Part shown: positions 1-8,973 of the stretch, one piece after another | Position numbering within the stretch: the stretch's first letter is position 1 | Layout of the letters: every line of letters begins with the position of its first letter | NCBI GenBank assembly: GCA_022652985.1 | Contig: JALCRY010000012.1 | Span: forward strand, 1-49,631 | Reading direction: 5' to 3' | DNA from: Eubacteriaceae bacterium | GTDB lineage: Bacteria; Bacillota; Clostridia; Peptostreptococcales; Anaerovoracaceae | DNA length: 49,631 nt | Position numbers and translations under genes: made by a program | Notes under the pieces: generated by a model | The model's database searches: none | What the model was told of the DNA's origin: nothing | What the model saw: only the letters and a program-made list of their open reading frames with translations

Positions 1-1918
1 CCTCCTGCTGCTGCATATAGGCCGCCGTCACATCGCTCTGTATGATAAGGATCGTGTCTTTCCGCTCATCAAGGTAGTAATGCTGTATCTTTCTGCACAT
101 ATATTCGTCGGGATGTCCGGTGTAATGGCCGCGCACGCTTATCTCGCAGTTGCCCTTCTGATCCAGTTCCGCTTCCACCGCGCTGATCGTGCTCAACTCC
201 AGATAGCTTTCTCTGTCTTCGGCGTCGATCCAGTTATCGGCCGCGAACCGGCGTGTACTGTCGAAATCGTACAGTGCACCCGGTCTGCCGAAAACATCAT
301 GATACTTTCTCAGCAGCTTCGGATTCAGACTGAAGAATTCGATCCTGCTGACATCCGGATACAGCAAGGCCACATAATCATATTCTCTGTTGGTAACGAT
401 ATCAAAGATCTCGGATTTCCGTTTTTCAGTCGTAATATCCAGAGAATAGAAAATTCCCACGATATCTTCCGTCTCGGGATCCTTCAGCATATTGACAAAA
501 GTTCGCACCCACATGACAGCTCCGCTTTCGCTTGTCCGCTGGTAATCCAGATGCATGCTCTTGTTCCCCGCGGCGAAAGTCCACAGCAGCGCTTCGCGGC
601 TGAAGAATTTTTTTGCCGTTTCCCGCTGTTCCGCCGTCGGGATGATCGACATGAGATTTTCGAACAGCTTGTCGGCAGTGTCCGCGTGGAGTACATTCCT
701 AATGTATTCCGAAGTGCCGTGCTCCTCGCTGCATATGTTCTGCGATATATTGAGTTTGTATGAACAGAGCGCGTTAGGATTGGCTGAAAGCAGGCCCTGT
801 ATTGTTTTGTTGAACTCGCTCTCCGCAAGTTTCTGGGCAGTAATATCTTCGGCAACCGCGTAGGCTTTCAGCGGTGCGCCGTCGTTGTCAAATATCGTGG
901 TAAAGGTGTAATGGAGATACGCCGCATACCCGTCGACTTCGCGCATCAGGAATGACCCCTCGACGATTTTTTCGCCGCTGTCTACACGCGCGAAGAATTC
1001 TCTGACACGCTGAATATCTTCTTTCTGAAACTGCGACAGCAGGGAATTCGGCACATTGCGGATAACGGCCGCAGGCACGCCAAAAAGCTTCCGCGCGTGT
1101 TCAGGCAGAATTATCATGTGCTTACGTATATCGTATTCGTAAACGCGCAGATTTGCACCTTCGGTGGCGGCGCGGTATTTTTCTTTCTCCTGCCGGAGCA
1201 GTTCTTCCAGATCGATATGCTTGGTCAGATCATCGATGAAAAAGGCATACGCCTGTTTGCCGAAAAAGCTCATCGGCACAGCTTTGACTCCGTATGTCCT
1301 GCCGCGTTCAGCATCGTTCCAAATAGTTTCCAGCGGCTGATCTCCGCATATCTCATGTACGACACAATTTTCGCAGGGCGAATCCTTGCGGCGTATATAC
1401 TGATAGCAGGCCTGGCCGAGCTGAGGCGCTGAACTTTTATCCGCCATGGCGACGGAATTGGCATAAAGAAGATCATAAGAATCTTTTTCGATCACGTAGA
1501 CTTTCTGGCTGGTATTATCAAGCAGAATATCCGGAGCGGCTGCCGCGGCCGAAGCATCCACAAAATTTCCCATAATGACCGGCCTGCCGCCGCAGGTGCC
1601 GAGCAGTTTGAAAAAGACATGCGTCCAGACGAAACCCCTGGTCTTATGATAAGTGCGGTAGAGCGCTTCCTGATCTCCGGCGTCTGATACCAGTCTGGCC
1701 AGTTTATCGGCAACTACCGGCATATCCGCAGGAGCCACAACAGCAGACGCATCTTTTCCATAGAGCGAAATATATTCCTCTTCCGTCAGTCCTGAAAAAG
1801 CAGGAACGTTTTCAGTATAGAGGACAGGCCGGCATACACCGTCCATTACTTCATAAATAACCACATATCCTGCAACGCTGCTGATCAGTGTTTTCAGCTG
1901 ATCCAGTGTGTACTCCAT
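1..1918 (-). CDS. Multi-PAS sensory protein, 3' end cut off by the window edge
   Basis: The frame stays open for 639 codons from an ATG at 1918 to the left edge, so the C-terminal output domain is not visible. GGGAG lies about 7 bases upstream of the ATG. The visible part looks like consecutive PAS-type sensor modules. One carries a Cys-rich patch (CYQYIRRKDSPCENC) of the kind seen in PAS sensors. Later segments contain phrases typical of PAS cores, such as DPETEDIVGIFYSLDIT, and resemble segments of the hybrid kinase at 13432-17013. No membrane helix was seen, so it is probably cytoplasmic. The output could be a histidine kinase, GGDEF or other domain; this cannot be decided here. Family level is fairly sure, exact function unknown. 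Confidence 0.75.
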   Translation of the reverse strand, partial: MEYTLDQLKTLISSVAGYVVIYEVMDGVCRPVLYTENVPAFSGLTEEEYISLYGKDASAVVAPADMPVVADKLARLVSDAGDQEALYRTYHKTRGFVWTHVFFKLLGTCGGRPVIMGNFVDASAAAAAPDILLDNTSQKVYVIEKDSYDLLYANSVAMADKSSAPQLGQACYQYIRRKDSPCENCVVHEICGDQPLETIWNDAERGRTYGVKAVPMSFFGKQAYAFFIDDLTKHIDLEELLRQEKEKYRAATEGANLRVYEYDIRKHMIILPEHARKLFGVPAAVIRNVPNSLLSQFQKEDIQRVREFFARVDSGEKIVEGSFLMREVDGYAAYLHYTFTTIFDNDGAPLKAYAVAEDITAQKLAESEFNKTIQGLLSANPNALCSYKLNISQNICSEEHGTSEYIRNVLHADTADKLFENLMSIIPTAEQRETAKKFFSREALLWTFAAGNKSMHLDYQRTSESGAVMWVRTFVNMLKDPETEDIVGIFYSLDITTEKRKSEIFDIVTNREYDYVALLYPDVSRIEFFSLNPKLLRKYHDVFGRPGALYDFDSTRRFAADNWIDAEDRESYLELSTISAVEAELDQKGNCEISVRGHYTGHPDEYMCRKIQHYYLDERKDTILIIQSDVTAAYMQQQE

Positions 1919-2006
1919 ACCATCACTCCCTAAATGCTGATGAGTTGAATTTTAGTAATTATACCACATAATCAGCATTATCTGTGCATATGCTCACAGA
2001 AAATTC

Positions 2007-2150
2007 CTATAATTGACGTTTTTCAATAATTTTTCTGTTCAGCTGCGCTGCGAGTTTTTTATAATATCTCCAGTAGAATATCCATATCATAAATGCGGCG
2101 GCGATCTCTGCGGCAATGATCAGCAGGCAGACACCCAGTCCGGCTGGTAT
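2007..2150 (-). other. 47-codon open extension beyond the stop of the upstream membrane-protein gene
   Basis: Directly after the TAA at 2151-2153 the same frame remains open for 47 codons and ends at TAG (2007-2009). The predicted peptide holds one hydrophobic stretch (GLGVCLLIIAAEIAAAF and following aromatic residues) and then a basic tail (RYYKKLAAQLNRK), a typical last membrane helix with a cytoplasmic end. No start codon with a ribosome site lies between the TAA and this helix. The simplest reading is that the gene once ended at 2007 and now carries a nonsense codon. Readthrough or a sequencing error are alternatives. Confidence 0.5.
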
Positions 2151-3632
2151 TTAGCTGTACCTCTTCATGTGGTAATGCTTCCTGACATCGAAAATATTGA
2201 CGACTGACCGGGCATGAACGGCGGTGCAGGCCGCGGTGACTGCGAGAAACAGCAGCTTCATGGACAGCGCGCCTCTCAGTGTCTCCCCGCCGAATATCAT
2301 CATGACTGTAACCGCAAAATAGCTGCCGCCCGCCGCCGTCAGCAGATTGGCCGACTGTCTGCAGACCGCTCCGAGATCCCAGTTTCTGTTATGATCGGCA
2401 ATATCCACACACCCCATCATTACTGCACGTGCGGCCAGTATTATCATGACTGCCACGATCACAGAAAATACCGCCGCCATCATGCCGGCGTCGAGATAAT
2501 AAAAATAGTACTGCAGCCGCGTCAGAAAGATCAGGATTATCAGGAACGAGCAAACCGCTGAAACGACAGCCGCGATTATCAGCTTGCGCGCGGAGGCAAA
2601 GGCAGTCGAGTAACGCCTGACATGCTTCAGTCCCTCCAGGCAGCTCATGGCCGCATATACGAGCAGGCCGGCGCTGATGCTCGCGAACACGAAGCCCGCT
2701 TTCACCGTATCGTACAGGATTGAAGAAGCCGTAAAGCAGAAAAAGGCGATCATTACCAGCAGATAGACGACGCCCGCCGCCGCGGTCCCAAGTGCTGCGT
2801 CCTTCAGTCCTGTCAGATGATATTCACCCGCATCTTCATTCGCGGTCTCGGAATAATACCCCAGCTCGTCCGTCGAGTCCTCGTCGAAATCCCGGCTCAC
2901 ATAGCGTATGCGGACTTCTGACGCGAGCTGATATTTGAACGCGTAGTAACATTTGACCGCTGCCGCCGTGACGGCCGCCAGCGTCAGCGCAAAGACAGAA
3001 ATCATGATTATCATCAGAACGTCCGGTGCAATGAGACTGACAACCTGTCCCGCATCCCCGTGTTTCGCCGCCAGATATCCGGCCATGCCGCCGGCGCCGC
3101 CGATCGCTCCCGCCGCAGCCGGATCCCGCCGGTTTTGATGCCTGATATACCAGCCTTTGCCGATGCGCGTCATTATTACCAGATATGCCGCCAGCGATAC
3201 CGTAATGCATATTGCCGCAGTTATAAACAGTTCCTGTCCCCGCGTGATCGTCAGCTGTCCGTCAGCCCGCATGAGCATGCTGATGCCGAACGCGAAAGCC
3301 ATAAGCAGCAGGAACAGCCCCGCGCAGTTCAGAAGGAAAAACAGCAGTATCCCCGATTTTATATCATCATCTCTGCGCTTCCGGAATAGATACTGCGACA
3401 GGCCGAAGCAGATGACAGCCGCCGCAAACACGATGTTGACGGCCGCCCGTCCCTGCACTGTGCCGATACCGTCCCCGTTCATGGATCCGGCCGCCAGATT
3501 TATCACCAGCATAAAAAATGCCGTTATGTACATGTCGACGGCAAATGTTTTCCATGTCGGTTCCAGCATAAGCGAGGAACTTATGTATCCTGATATATTG
3601 TCTTTTGTGAAACGCCGATCCCTGTTGCTCAT
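2151..3632 (-). CDS. Polytopic membrane protein of unknown function
   Basis: The start chosen is the ATG at 3632 (MSNRDRRF), which has an AGAGAAG ribosome site; the open frame reaches back to 3734 without a better site. From 3632 the protein is 493 residues and hydrophobic, with about eleven predicted membrane helices. A hydrophilic acidic loop in the middle (around EDAGEYHLTGLKD) separates two halves. I recognise no family motif. The gene stands alone and diverges from the Nramp transporter at 3805. Its frame continues past the stop with a further plausible helix (see 2007-2150), so the annotated C-terminus may be truncated. Membrane location is supported by composition; function is unknown. 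Confidence 0.75.
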   Translation of the reverse strand: MSNRDRRFTKDNISGYISSSLMLEPTWKTFAVDMYITAFFMLVINLAAGSMNGDGIGTVQGRAAVNIVFAAAVICFGLSQYLFRKRRDDDIKSGILLFFLLNCAGLFLLLMAFAFGISMLMRADGQLTITRGQELFITAAICITVSLAAYLVIMTRIGKGWYIRHQNRRDPAAAGAIGGAGGMAGYLAAKHGDAGQVVSLIAPDVLMIIMISVFALTLAAVTAAAVKCYYAFKYQLASEVRIRYVSRDFDEDSTDELGYYSETANEDAGEYHLTGLKDAALGTAAAGVVYLLVMIAFFCFTASSILYDTVKAGFVFASISAGLLVYAAMSCLEGLKHVRRYSTAFASARKLIIAAVVSAVCSFLIILIFLTRLQYYFYYLDAGMMAAVFSVIVAVMIILAARAVMMGCVDIADHNRNWDLGAVCRQSANLLTAAGGSYFAVTVMMIFGGETLRGALSMKLLFLAVTAACTAVHARSVVNIFDVRKHYHMKRYS

Positions 3633-3804
3633 TATTATCTTCTCTCTGTTTTGCAGATATCTTACCTGATCATTATATACCTGCCGGCGGCGCATTGTCG
3701 GAGATACTGCAACAAAATGACAGGCAGACGGCATAAAATGCAGCTCGGCGAAATGCAGCAGTCCGGATGATCATGTGCTATAATCATTTGCAGGAGGCAC
3801 TTTT

Positions 3805-5055
3805 ATGAAATTATTTCCCGGAGATCATCACCCCGCATCGGGGGCAAAGAATTTTCTGCGTTACGTAGGGCCGGGACTTCTGGTCACGGTGGGTTTTATT
3901 GACCCCGGCAACTGGGCGTCCAACATGGCCGCAGGTTCGGTATACGGATACCGCCTGCTCTGGATGGTGACGCTTTCCACGTTCATGCTGATCGTACTGC
4001 AGCACAACGCCGCGCATCTCGGGATCGTGACCGGCCGATGTCTGTCAGAATCCGTGACAGAATATATCAAAAATCCGTTTCTGAAAAGGCTGATACTTTA
4101 TACTGCAGTAATGGCGTCGGTCTCCACTGCGATGGCAGAGATCCTCGGCGGCGGCATTGCGCTGCAGATGCTTTTCCACATTCCGATCCGCCTGGGCGCG
4201 CTGCTGACCGCTGCGCTGGTCGTGTTTTTCCAGTTTACCAACGCCTACAAAAAAATCGAAAAGGTCATCATCGGGTTCGTTTCCCTGATCGGGATCTCGT
4301 TTCTGATAGAAGTAATGACGGCTGACGTCAGCTGGGGCAGCTCCCTGCAAGGATGGGTAGTCCCGGCTTTTCCGCAGGGGTCGATGCTCGTGATCATGAG
4401 CGTGCTCGGCGCGGTAGTAATGCCGCACAACCTGTTCCTGCATTCCGAGGTCATACAGAGCCGCCAGTGGAATCTGGAAAATGAGGAAATCATACAGAAG
4501 CAGCTGAAGTACGAATTTGCCGACACTCTGTTTTCGATGATCGCCGGATGGGCGATCAACAGCGCGATGATAATCATTGCCGCAGCTGTATTTTTCAGGC
4601 ACGGCAAAGTCGTCAGCGACCTCGCGCAGGCCGGCGCGGTGCTGTCGCCTCTTATGGGAAACGCCTCCTCCGTCATCTTCGCTATAGCCCTTCTGTTCGC
4701 GGGAATATCATCGAGCATTACTGCCGGCATGGCGGGAGGCAGCATTTTCGCCGGCATCTTCGGCGAGCCTTACGACATACACGACAGTCACTCAAAATGG
4801 GGAGTGCTCATCACTATGATCCCCGCCGTCGTGATTATCATGTTCGTGTCATCGCCGTTTCAGGGGCTCATCTACTCGCAGATGCTGCTGAGCATCCAGC
4901 TGCCGATCACCGTTTTCGCCCAGATATATCTGACTTCCTCGAAAAAAGTCATGGGCAAATACGCGAACTCCACCAAGGACAAAATACTGCTCTGGGTAAT
5001 AGCGGCGACTGTAACGGCGCTGAATGTCATGCTGCTGATCTCCAATTTTAGCTGA
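3805..5055 (+). CDS. Nramp-family divalent metal transporter (Mn2+/Fe2+ uptake)
   Basis: This is a 416-residue polytopic protein with the two metal-site signatures of the Nramp family: DPGN at residues 33-36 in helix 1 and MPHN at 206-209 (followed by LFLHSE) in helix 6. The family imports Mn2+, Fe2+ and related ions with protons. The helix-6 methionine that favours soft transition metals is kept, which argues against a magnesium-selective relative. The ATG at 3805 follows AGGAGG by 8 bases. A TATAAT at 3779-3784 could be the -10, but the -35 is poor. I saw no clear MntR or Fur box. The gene is monocistronic and convergent with the HXXEE gene, 25 bases apart. Confidence 0.93.
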   Translation: MKLFPGDHHPASGAKNFLRYVGPGLLVTVGFIDPGNWASNMAAGSVYGYRLLWMVTLSTFMLIVLQHNAAHLGIVTGRCLSESVTEYIKNPFLKRLILYTAVMASVSTAMAEILGGGIALQMLFHIPIRLGALLTAALVVFFQFTNAYKKIEKVIIGFVSLIGISFLIEVMTADVSWGSSLQGWVVPAFPQGSMLVIMSVLGAVVMPHNLFLHSEVIQSRQWNLENEEIIQKQLKYEFADTLFSMIAGWAINSAMIIIAAAVFFRHGKVVSDLAQAGAVLSPLMGNASSVIFAIALLFAGISSSITAGMAGGSIFAGIFGEPYDIHDSHSKWGVLITMIPAVVIIMFVSSPFQGLIYSQMLLSIQLPITVFAQIYLTSSKKVMGKYANSTKDKILLWVIAATVTALNVMLLISNFS

Positions 5056-5080
5056 TTTTGTCTGATCAGATTTGCTCTGG

Positions 5081-5764
5081 TCAGCTTCGGTCCGGCTGTC
5101 CGGCACTTTGCAGTCTGCGGATTTTTTCCGCATATCCGCCGCGTTCAAATTCTTCCTGCGGGAATTTGTATTTTGAATCAGGCCCAGCCAGAAGGCCGTA
5201 TCCTATCTTGCGCATGAACACCGCTATGAATAAGCCCTGGTAGATCAGGCCGAACAGGACGTCGGTCCATCCCAGCAGCCCGCTGGAAATTGTGTAGTAA
5301 AACCAGAATATACCGAGCGGGACATGACCGAAAAAGACTGCGCAGAATCCCGGCGAATATATTTTGTTGCCTATTTTTCGCGGAGTCAGTATTCCGTGCA
5401 TGATGAGCTGCGACATCCCGAACAGTATCGGCATGAAGCCCAGCCACAAGACATCAGGGAAAAATACCGGCAGCAGATATGCGGTGTATGCCGCTACAAC
5501 ATTGATCACCATCGCGTTGTTCTGATTCAGCGGGCAGCAGTCAGCCGCGCCTTCTCTGCTCGGCTGCATCGCCAGATTGGTGATCGCCGGCTCGCCGCCC
5601 GGAAAGCGGTATTCCTCCAACTGGTGCCAGAAGATAACAAAGAAATTCATCAGCGCTATTTTCTGCAGCACCTCAGTCGAACTCCAGTTAAAAATTAGAT
5701 AAATAAGTGTAACTGCCATTGGTATCGTACCTATGTCGTACCAGTGACCGCGTAAAAATCTCAT
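5081..5764 (-). CDS. HXXEE domain membrane protein
   Basis: The 227-residue protein carries the motif that names the HXXEE family: His47-Gln-Leu-Glu50-Glu51 at the end of a membrane helix (FVIFWHQLEEYRFPGG). About six hydrophobic segments follow, with polar residues such as HGILTPRK and HVPLG in the loops. HXXEE proteins are small integral membrane proteins of unknown biochemical role; the conserved His/Glu could bind metal or form an active site. A strong AGGAGG lies 8 bases before the ATG. It is divergent from the TetR regulator at 5934, with a palindrome between them, so regulation by that TetR is likely. Family call is firm; function is not known. Confidence 0.85.
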   Translation of the reverse strand: MRFLRGHWYDIGTIPMAVTLIYLIFNWSSTEVLQKIALMNFFVIFWHQLEEYRFPGGEPAITNLAMQPSREGAADCCPLNQNNAMVINVVAAYTAYLLPVFFPDVLWLGFMPILFGMSQLIMHGILTPRKIGNKIYSPGFCAVFFGHVPLGIFWFYYTISSGLLGWTDVLFGLIYQGLFIAVFMRKIGYGLLAGPDSKYKFPQEEFERGGYAEKIRRLQSAGQPDRS

Positions 5765-5807
5765 GGTCTTTCCCTCCTTTTTTATTACACACTATGTATA
5801 ATATCTG

Positions 5808-5823
5808 CTATAATGAATTATAG
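5808..5823. promoter_or_regulatory. Candidate TetR operator between the HXXEE and TetR genes
   Basis: CTATAAT-GA-ATTATAG is a perfect dyad with 7-base arms and a 2-base centre. It lies in the 169-bp space between the divergent HXXEE and TetR genes and contains a TATAAT that could be the -10 of the rightward promoter. Divergent TetR genes usually bind such dyads. This is inferred from position and symmetry only. Confidence 0.45.
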
Positions 5824-5933
5824 CCGGGCAGCCGGGAAAGGCAACTCATAAATCCGCTTATTACACAGAACTGCCGGATGTGTCTGAATAAATCGGCCGT
5901 TGCGGCGGCGGAACGCAGGAGGAGGAACGCGGC

Positions 5934-6473
5934 ATGACAGATCAGAGAATGATCAAAACACAACACAAACTGTATCACGCGCTGGGGACATTACTGCAGC
6001 AAAAATCTTTCGAGTCGGTCACCGTCAGCGAGCTCGTCGACGCCGCGGGAGTCACGCGGAAAACATTCTACAATCACTATCAGGATAAGATCGATCTGGT
6101 CCAGGAATACCAGGCGGCGCTCACGCTCGACATACAAAAAATACAAAGCAGGCACCGGCATTTCGACCGCGACTACTTTGTAGAGATATTTTCGTATCTG
6201 GACAAACAGGATATTCTTCTGACTTCGCTGCTCTCATACAACGGTTCCCTGGAACTGCAGGGCATCATCAAAGAGACTATGTATCGTTACTGCAGTAATG
6301 CACTGTCCGCAGCTGTCCGGCAGCCCGACGTTCTGGAATACCGGTCCGTGGTCACGGCCAATGCCATCTTCGGCGTGGTCCAGCACTGGCTTGCGACCGG
6401 CAGGAAGTCAACACCCGAGGAACTGGCCGGGATCATGACCTGCCTGAATTTTTCTTTATCGGATGACGAATAA
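5934..6473 (+). CDS. TetR/AcrR-family transcriptional regulator
   Basis: This 179-residue protein has an N-terminal TetR helix-turn-helix at about residues 8-55, with the hallmark VTVSELVDAAGVTRKTFYNHY. The C-terminal all-helical part (about 60-179) would bind a ligand that I cannot name. The ATG follows GGAGGAGG by 8-11 bases. It diverges from the HXXEE membrane protein, which is its most likely target together with its own gene, through the dyad at 5808-5823. Its 3' end overlaps the tail of the convergent GyrI-like gene by 41 bases, which is unusually tight and would give complementary mRNA ends. Confidence 0.9.
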   Translation: MTDQRMIKTQHKLYHALGTLLQQKSFESVTVSELVDAAGVTRKTFYNHYQDKIDLVQEYQAALTLDIQKIQSRHRHFDRDYFVEIFSYLDKQDILLTSLLSYNGSLELQGIIKETMYRYCSNALSAAVRQPDVLEYRSVVTANAIFGVVQHWLATGRKSTPEELAGIMTCLNFSLSDDE

Positions 6474-7074
6474 CGGTCCGCCATTTTGCAGGCGGCACTC
6501 TGCGTGCGTCCGACATATAGATTTCATGATGCAGACGCGTTCTGCTCAGATCGTTTTCATAACCGTTCGCGGCGATAAAATCATCCATCAGGGCGATGCT
6601 TTCCGGTTCGCTGTCAAACGGTCCGGCATGCATGATCTGAACGCACAGTCCTTCGTCAACTGTCAGGAATTCCGCGGAAGAGCAGTTGATCTTTTTCTTC
6701 TTTTCCGCTGTTTCCACCGCCCAGGCAAAATCTTTTTCAGTCACAAAGTCCGGCAGCCGCAGCACCGATATCCAGTTGAACGCGGATTTGTCCATCTGAA
6801 CCGCACCTTCATCATCTGACCACCAGAATCCTTCGAGCGGCGGAACGACATATTGAAAGAATCCGTCTATTTTGTAGTCGCTCTTGTAGCTCATCTTTAA
6901 GGTATAAGCGACAGAATAGAGGACGCCGATCGCCTGCTGGTAATCTCCGCCTTCGACATTCGGATCACCTTTGCCGCGCACGGCGATATAGCTGGCCTCC
7001 GGCACATCGACTATCTGCGGTTTGTTTTTCGGCATGTAAAATTCTTTGTATTCTTTCTTGAAATCAAATGCCAT
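6433..7074 (-). CDS. GyrI-like (SbmC/SOUL-type small-molecule-binding) protein
   Basis: The start chosen is the ATG at 7074 (MAFDFKKEY), 8 bases after GGAGGG, giving 213 residues. The sequence matches the GyrI-like single-domain family: PQIVDVPEASYIAVRGKGDPN near the N-terminus, EGFWWSDD in the middle and QIMHAGPFDSEPESI near the C-terminus. Members resemble the ligand-binding part of BmrR-type regulators and the DNA gyrase inhibitor GyrI. Some bind or hydrolyse small hydrophobic compounds. The start lies inside the last codons of the upstream acetyltransferase (11-base overlap), so the two are probably translationally coupled. The 3' end overlaps the convergent TetR gene by 41 bases. Family call is confident; ligand unknown. 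Confidence 0.85.
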   Translation of the reverse strand: MAFDFKKEYKEFYMPKNKPQIVDVPEASYIAVRGKGDPNVEGGDYQQAIGVLYSVAYTLKMSYKSDYKIDGFFQYVVPPLEGFWWSDDEGAVQMDKSAFNWISVLRLPDFVTEKDFAWAVETAEKKKKINCSSAEFLTVDEGLCVQIMHAGPFDSEPESIALMDDFIAANGYENDLSRTRLHHEIYMSDARRVPPAKWRTVIRHPIKKNSGRS

Positions 7075-7567
7075 CACTGTTCCCTCCGGCACCTGCCAAT
7101 TCCTTCAGTGTATCGCCGGCGATTCTGTATGTGGTCCAGTCCGACATCTGCTCGGCGCCCAGCGACAGATAAAATGCGATGCTGGATTTGTTCCAGTCCA
7201 GGCACCACCATTCCAGGCGGCCGCATTTGCGTTCCACGGCGATCTCCGCCAGTTTCTGCAGCATTCTCCTGCCGTAACCTTTTCCCCTGTACTCAGGCAT
7301 GATGTACAGATCTTCCAGATAGATCCCGGCTCTCCCCAGGAAAGTGGAGAAGTTATGAAAGAACAGAGCGAACCCGATCTCTCTGCCGTCAGCGCACGCG
7401 AAGATCACTTCCGCTTTTTTCTTGTCGAAAATCCATTCTGCCAGTTCCGCCTCATCTGCCACGACTTCATCCAGCATTTTCTCATATTCCGCCAGGCCTT
7501 TAATAAACTGCAGAATCAGAGGGACATCTTCCCGTTCCGCGTATCTGATTTCTAAATTGTTTTCCAT
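7064..7567 (-). CDS. GNAT acetyltransferase, spermidine/spermine N1-acetyltransferase-like
   Basis: This 167-residue protein is a single GNAT domain. The acetyl-CoA loop is R94-GKGYG-R100. The C-terminal stretch CLDWNKSSIAFYLSLGAE, followed by a Trp-containing strand, is characteristic of the SSAT/diamine and thialysine acetyltransferase branch. A polyamine or diamine substrate is therefore a reasonable but untested guess. A GGAGTG site precedes the ATG. The downstream GyrI-like gene starts within its last codons, so they likely share an mRNA. The other GNAT gene lies 78 bases upstream on the same strand. Confidence 0.88.
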   Translation of the reverse strand: MENNLEIRYAEREDVPLILQFIKGLAEYEKMLDEVVADEAELAEWIFDKKKAEVIFACADGREIGFALFFHNFSTFLGRAGIYLEDLYIMPEYRGKGYGRRMLQKLAEIAVERKCGRLEWWCLDWNKSSIAFYLSLGAEQMSDWTTYRIAGDTLKELAGAGGNSDGI

Positions 7568-7644
7568 ATTTCACTCCTGTATTATTGATCCAGTCATATT
7601 GTATTTATTATGTCATGTTTTATTGATTCAGCCGCCTCGTTGAT

Positions 7645-8166
7645 TTAAAGCTTTGTATCGTCTATTGCCGATGTACTTTTCAGATCTTTCTGCATGAATA
7701 TGGCGGCTGCGGACGGATTGTCGTTATACTTTTCGATGCGGTAAAATCCCGCCTGCTCATACATTTTTATCGCTGTATCCATGAAAGGAAATGTATCCAG
7801 CCTGATATGCCTGTAACCGGCCTGTCCGGCGTCGGCAATGAGCTGTTCCATCAGTTTCCGGCCGATATTCCTGCCTCTGTATCCGGGTCTCACGTAAAGA
7901 CGCTTGAGCTCGCAGAAACCGCCGCCGTTGTTTGTCAGAGCGCCGCAGCCTGCCGGGCAATCGTCTATTACTGCCAGATATAGCCGTCCTCCCGGCAGAC
8001 CATATTTAGCCTGCAGATCCGCGACTTCTTCATCGTAATGCTGCGACTGAAGGCATTCCTTCACATCATCACCGTGCGCCAGCAGCGACGCCGCATATTC
8101 ATTGAACAGCTCCAGGACATCGTCCCGGCGTTCATATCCCATTATGATACGCATCTCGTTATCCAT
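7645..8166 (-). CDS. GNAT-family N-acetyltransferase
   Basis: This 173-residue protein is a single GNAT domain. The acetyl-CoA-binding loop is R97-GRNIG-R103 (in LYVRPGYRGRNIG), followed by the typical helix and a strand ending in YEQAGFYRIEKY. The subgroup looks like the MarR-associated or YlbP-like acetyltransferases acting on small amines or peptides; I cannot name a substrate. GAGGAGG lies about 7 bases before the ATG at 8166. It lies between the MerR gene upstream (8236-8952) and the SSAT-like gene downstream, all on the minus strand, but the gaps are long enough for separate promoters. Confidence 0.85.
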   Translation of the reverse strand: MDNEMRIIMGYERRDDVLELFNEYAASLLAHGDDVKECLQSQHYDEEVADLQAKYGLPGGRLYLAVIDDCPAGCGALTNNGGGFCELKRLYVRPGYRGRNIGRKLMEQLIADAGQAGYRHIRLDTFPFMDTAIKMYEQAGFYRIEKYNDNPSAAAIFMQKDLKSTSAIDDTKL

Positions 8167-8235
8167 TGGCCGCCTCCTCGTTTTTCAGCATAGCACATTT
8201 TCAGAACGGACAAAAGCGGTTCATTGCCGGCCTGA

Positions 8236-8952
8236 TCATTCAGAGTCGGTTTCAATGCAGAAGCTGACGCTGCCGCATTCCGTGCATGTAAGTTTCCTGG
8301 TTTTTCTCGTGTGCCTGGCAAAGAAAAATTCTTTCAGTCCCGGCTTGAATAACTTGTGGCAGACAGGGCAGATGTAAGAAACGCTTTTGTAGTAATACCG
8401 CACAAGCACCGCCGCCAGCACGGCCACGATCGGCAGCACTATCAGGAAAGGGATCCAGACGCCTTTGATTATCCCGTACAGCAAGGTGCTGATTTCCAGG
8501 ATGTCCATAAACACGCCTACTACTACCATCGTAACGTGAGCCTTATGCATTTTCTTATTGTTATCCATATTTGACGCTATGTCATCGATGTTTTCCAGTG
8601 AGAAATCTTCGATCGAGCCGATCTCAGCCAGCAGCTTTTTAATGCGCTCTTCCTGATCCTGCTTCTCCCGGATCTCCGACTTCAGGACTCTCACCTGCTC
8701 GGTCAGGAATGTTTCAATGACATCCCGGGAATTCGGCTCCATGTTGATCCTTCTGATCGTATCGAGGGACAGCCCCAGATTTCTGAGTGTGCATATCAGA
8801 CGCATCTTGCGGAGATCTTCTTCTGAATAGATCCTGCGGCCGCCTTCCGACAATTCGCTCGGATTGATTATATCCTGTGTATCGTAATACTGCACCGTTC
8901 TCACTGTGACCCCGCACAGCCTGGCTATTTCTCCTGTTGTGTATTGTGACAT
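8236..8952 (-). CDS. MerR-family regulator fused to two membrane helices and a zinc ribbon
   Basis: The start chosen is the ATG at 8952 (MSQYTTGEIAR), 8 bases after AGGAGG; a GTG at 8961 overlaps the ribosome site. The protein is 238 residues. Residues 4-70 are a MerR winged helix (TVQYYDTQDIINPSE...GRRIYSEEDL). Residues 75-115 are the usual dimerisation coiled coil. Two hydrophobic helices follow at about 140-162 and 167-184. The C-terminus has Cys195-PV-Cys198 and Cys223-TE-Cys226, a likely zinc ribbon. Normal MerR effector domains are soluble, so this one is probably membrane-tethered and may sense membrane stress, a metal or a lipophilic drug. A typical 19-bp-spacer promoter upstream indicates autoregulation. 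Confidence 0.85.
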   Translation of the reverse strand: MSQYTTGEIARLCGVTVRTVQYYDTQDIINPSELSEGGRRIYSEEDLRKMRLICTLRNLGLSLDTIRRINMEPNSRDVIETFLTEQVRVLKSEIREKQDQEERIKKLLAEIGSIEDFSLENIDDIASNMDNNKKMHKAHVTMVVVGVFMDILEISTLLYGIIKGVWIPFLIVLPIVAVLAAVLVRYYYKSVSYICPVCHKLFKPGLKEFFFARHTRKTRKLTCTECGSVSFCIETDSE

Positions 8953-8973
8953 AGCTTCCACCTCCTTGGGATT

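Noticed and set aside
5052-5090. Weak hairpin between the convergent Nramp and HXXEE genes (GCTGA...TCAGC)
   Set aside because: The stem is short with a long loop and no T-run, so a terminator call is not supported.
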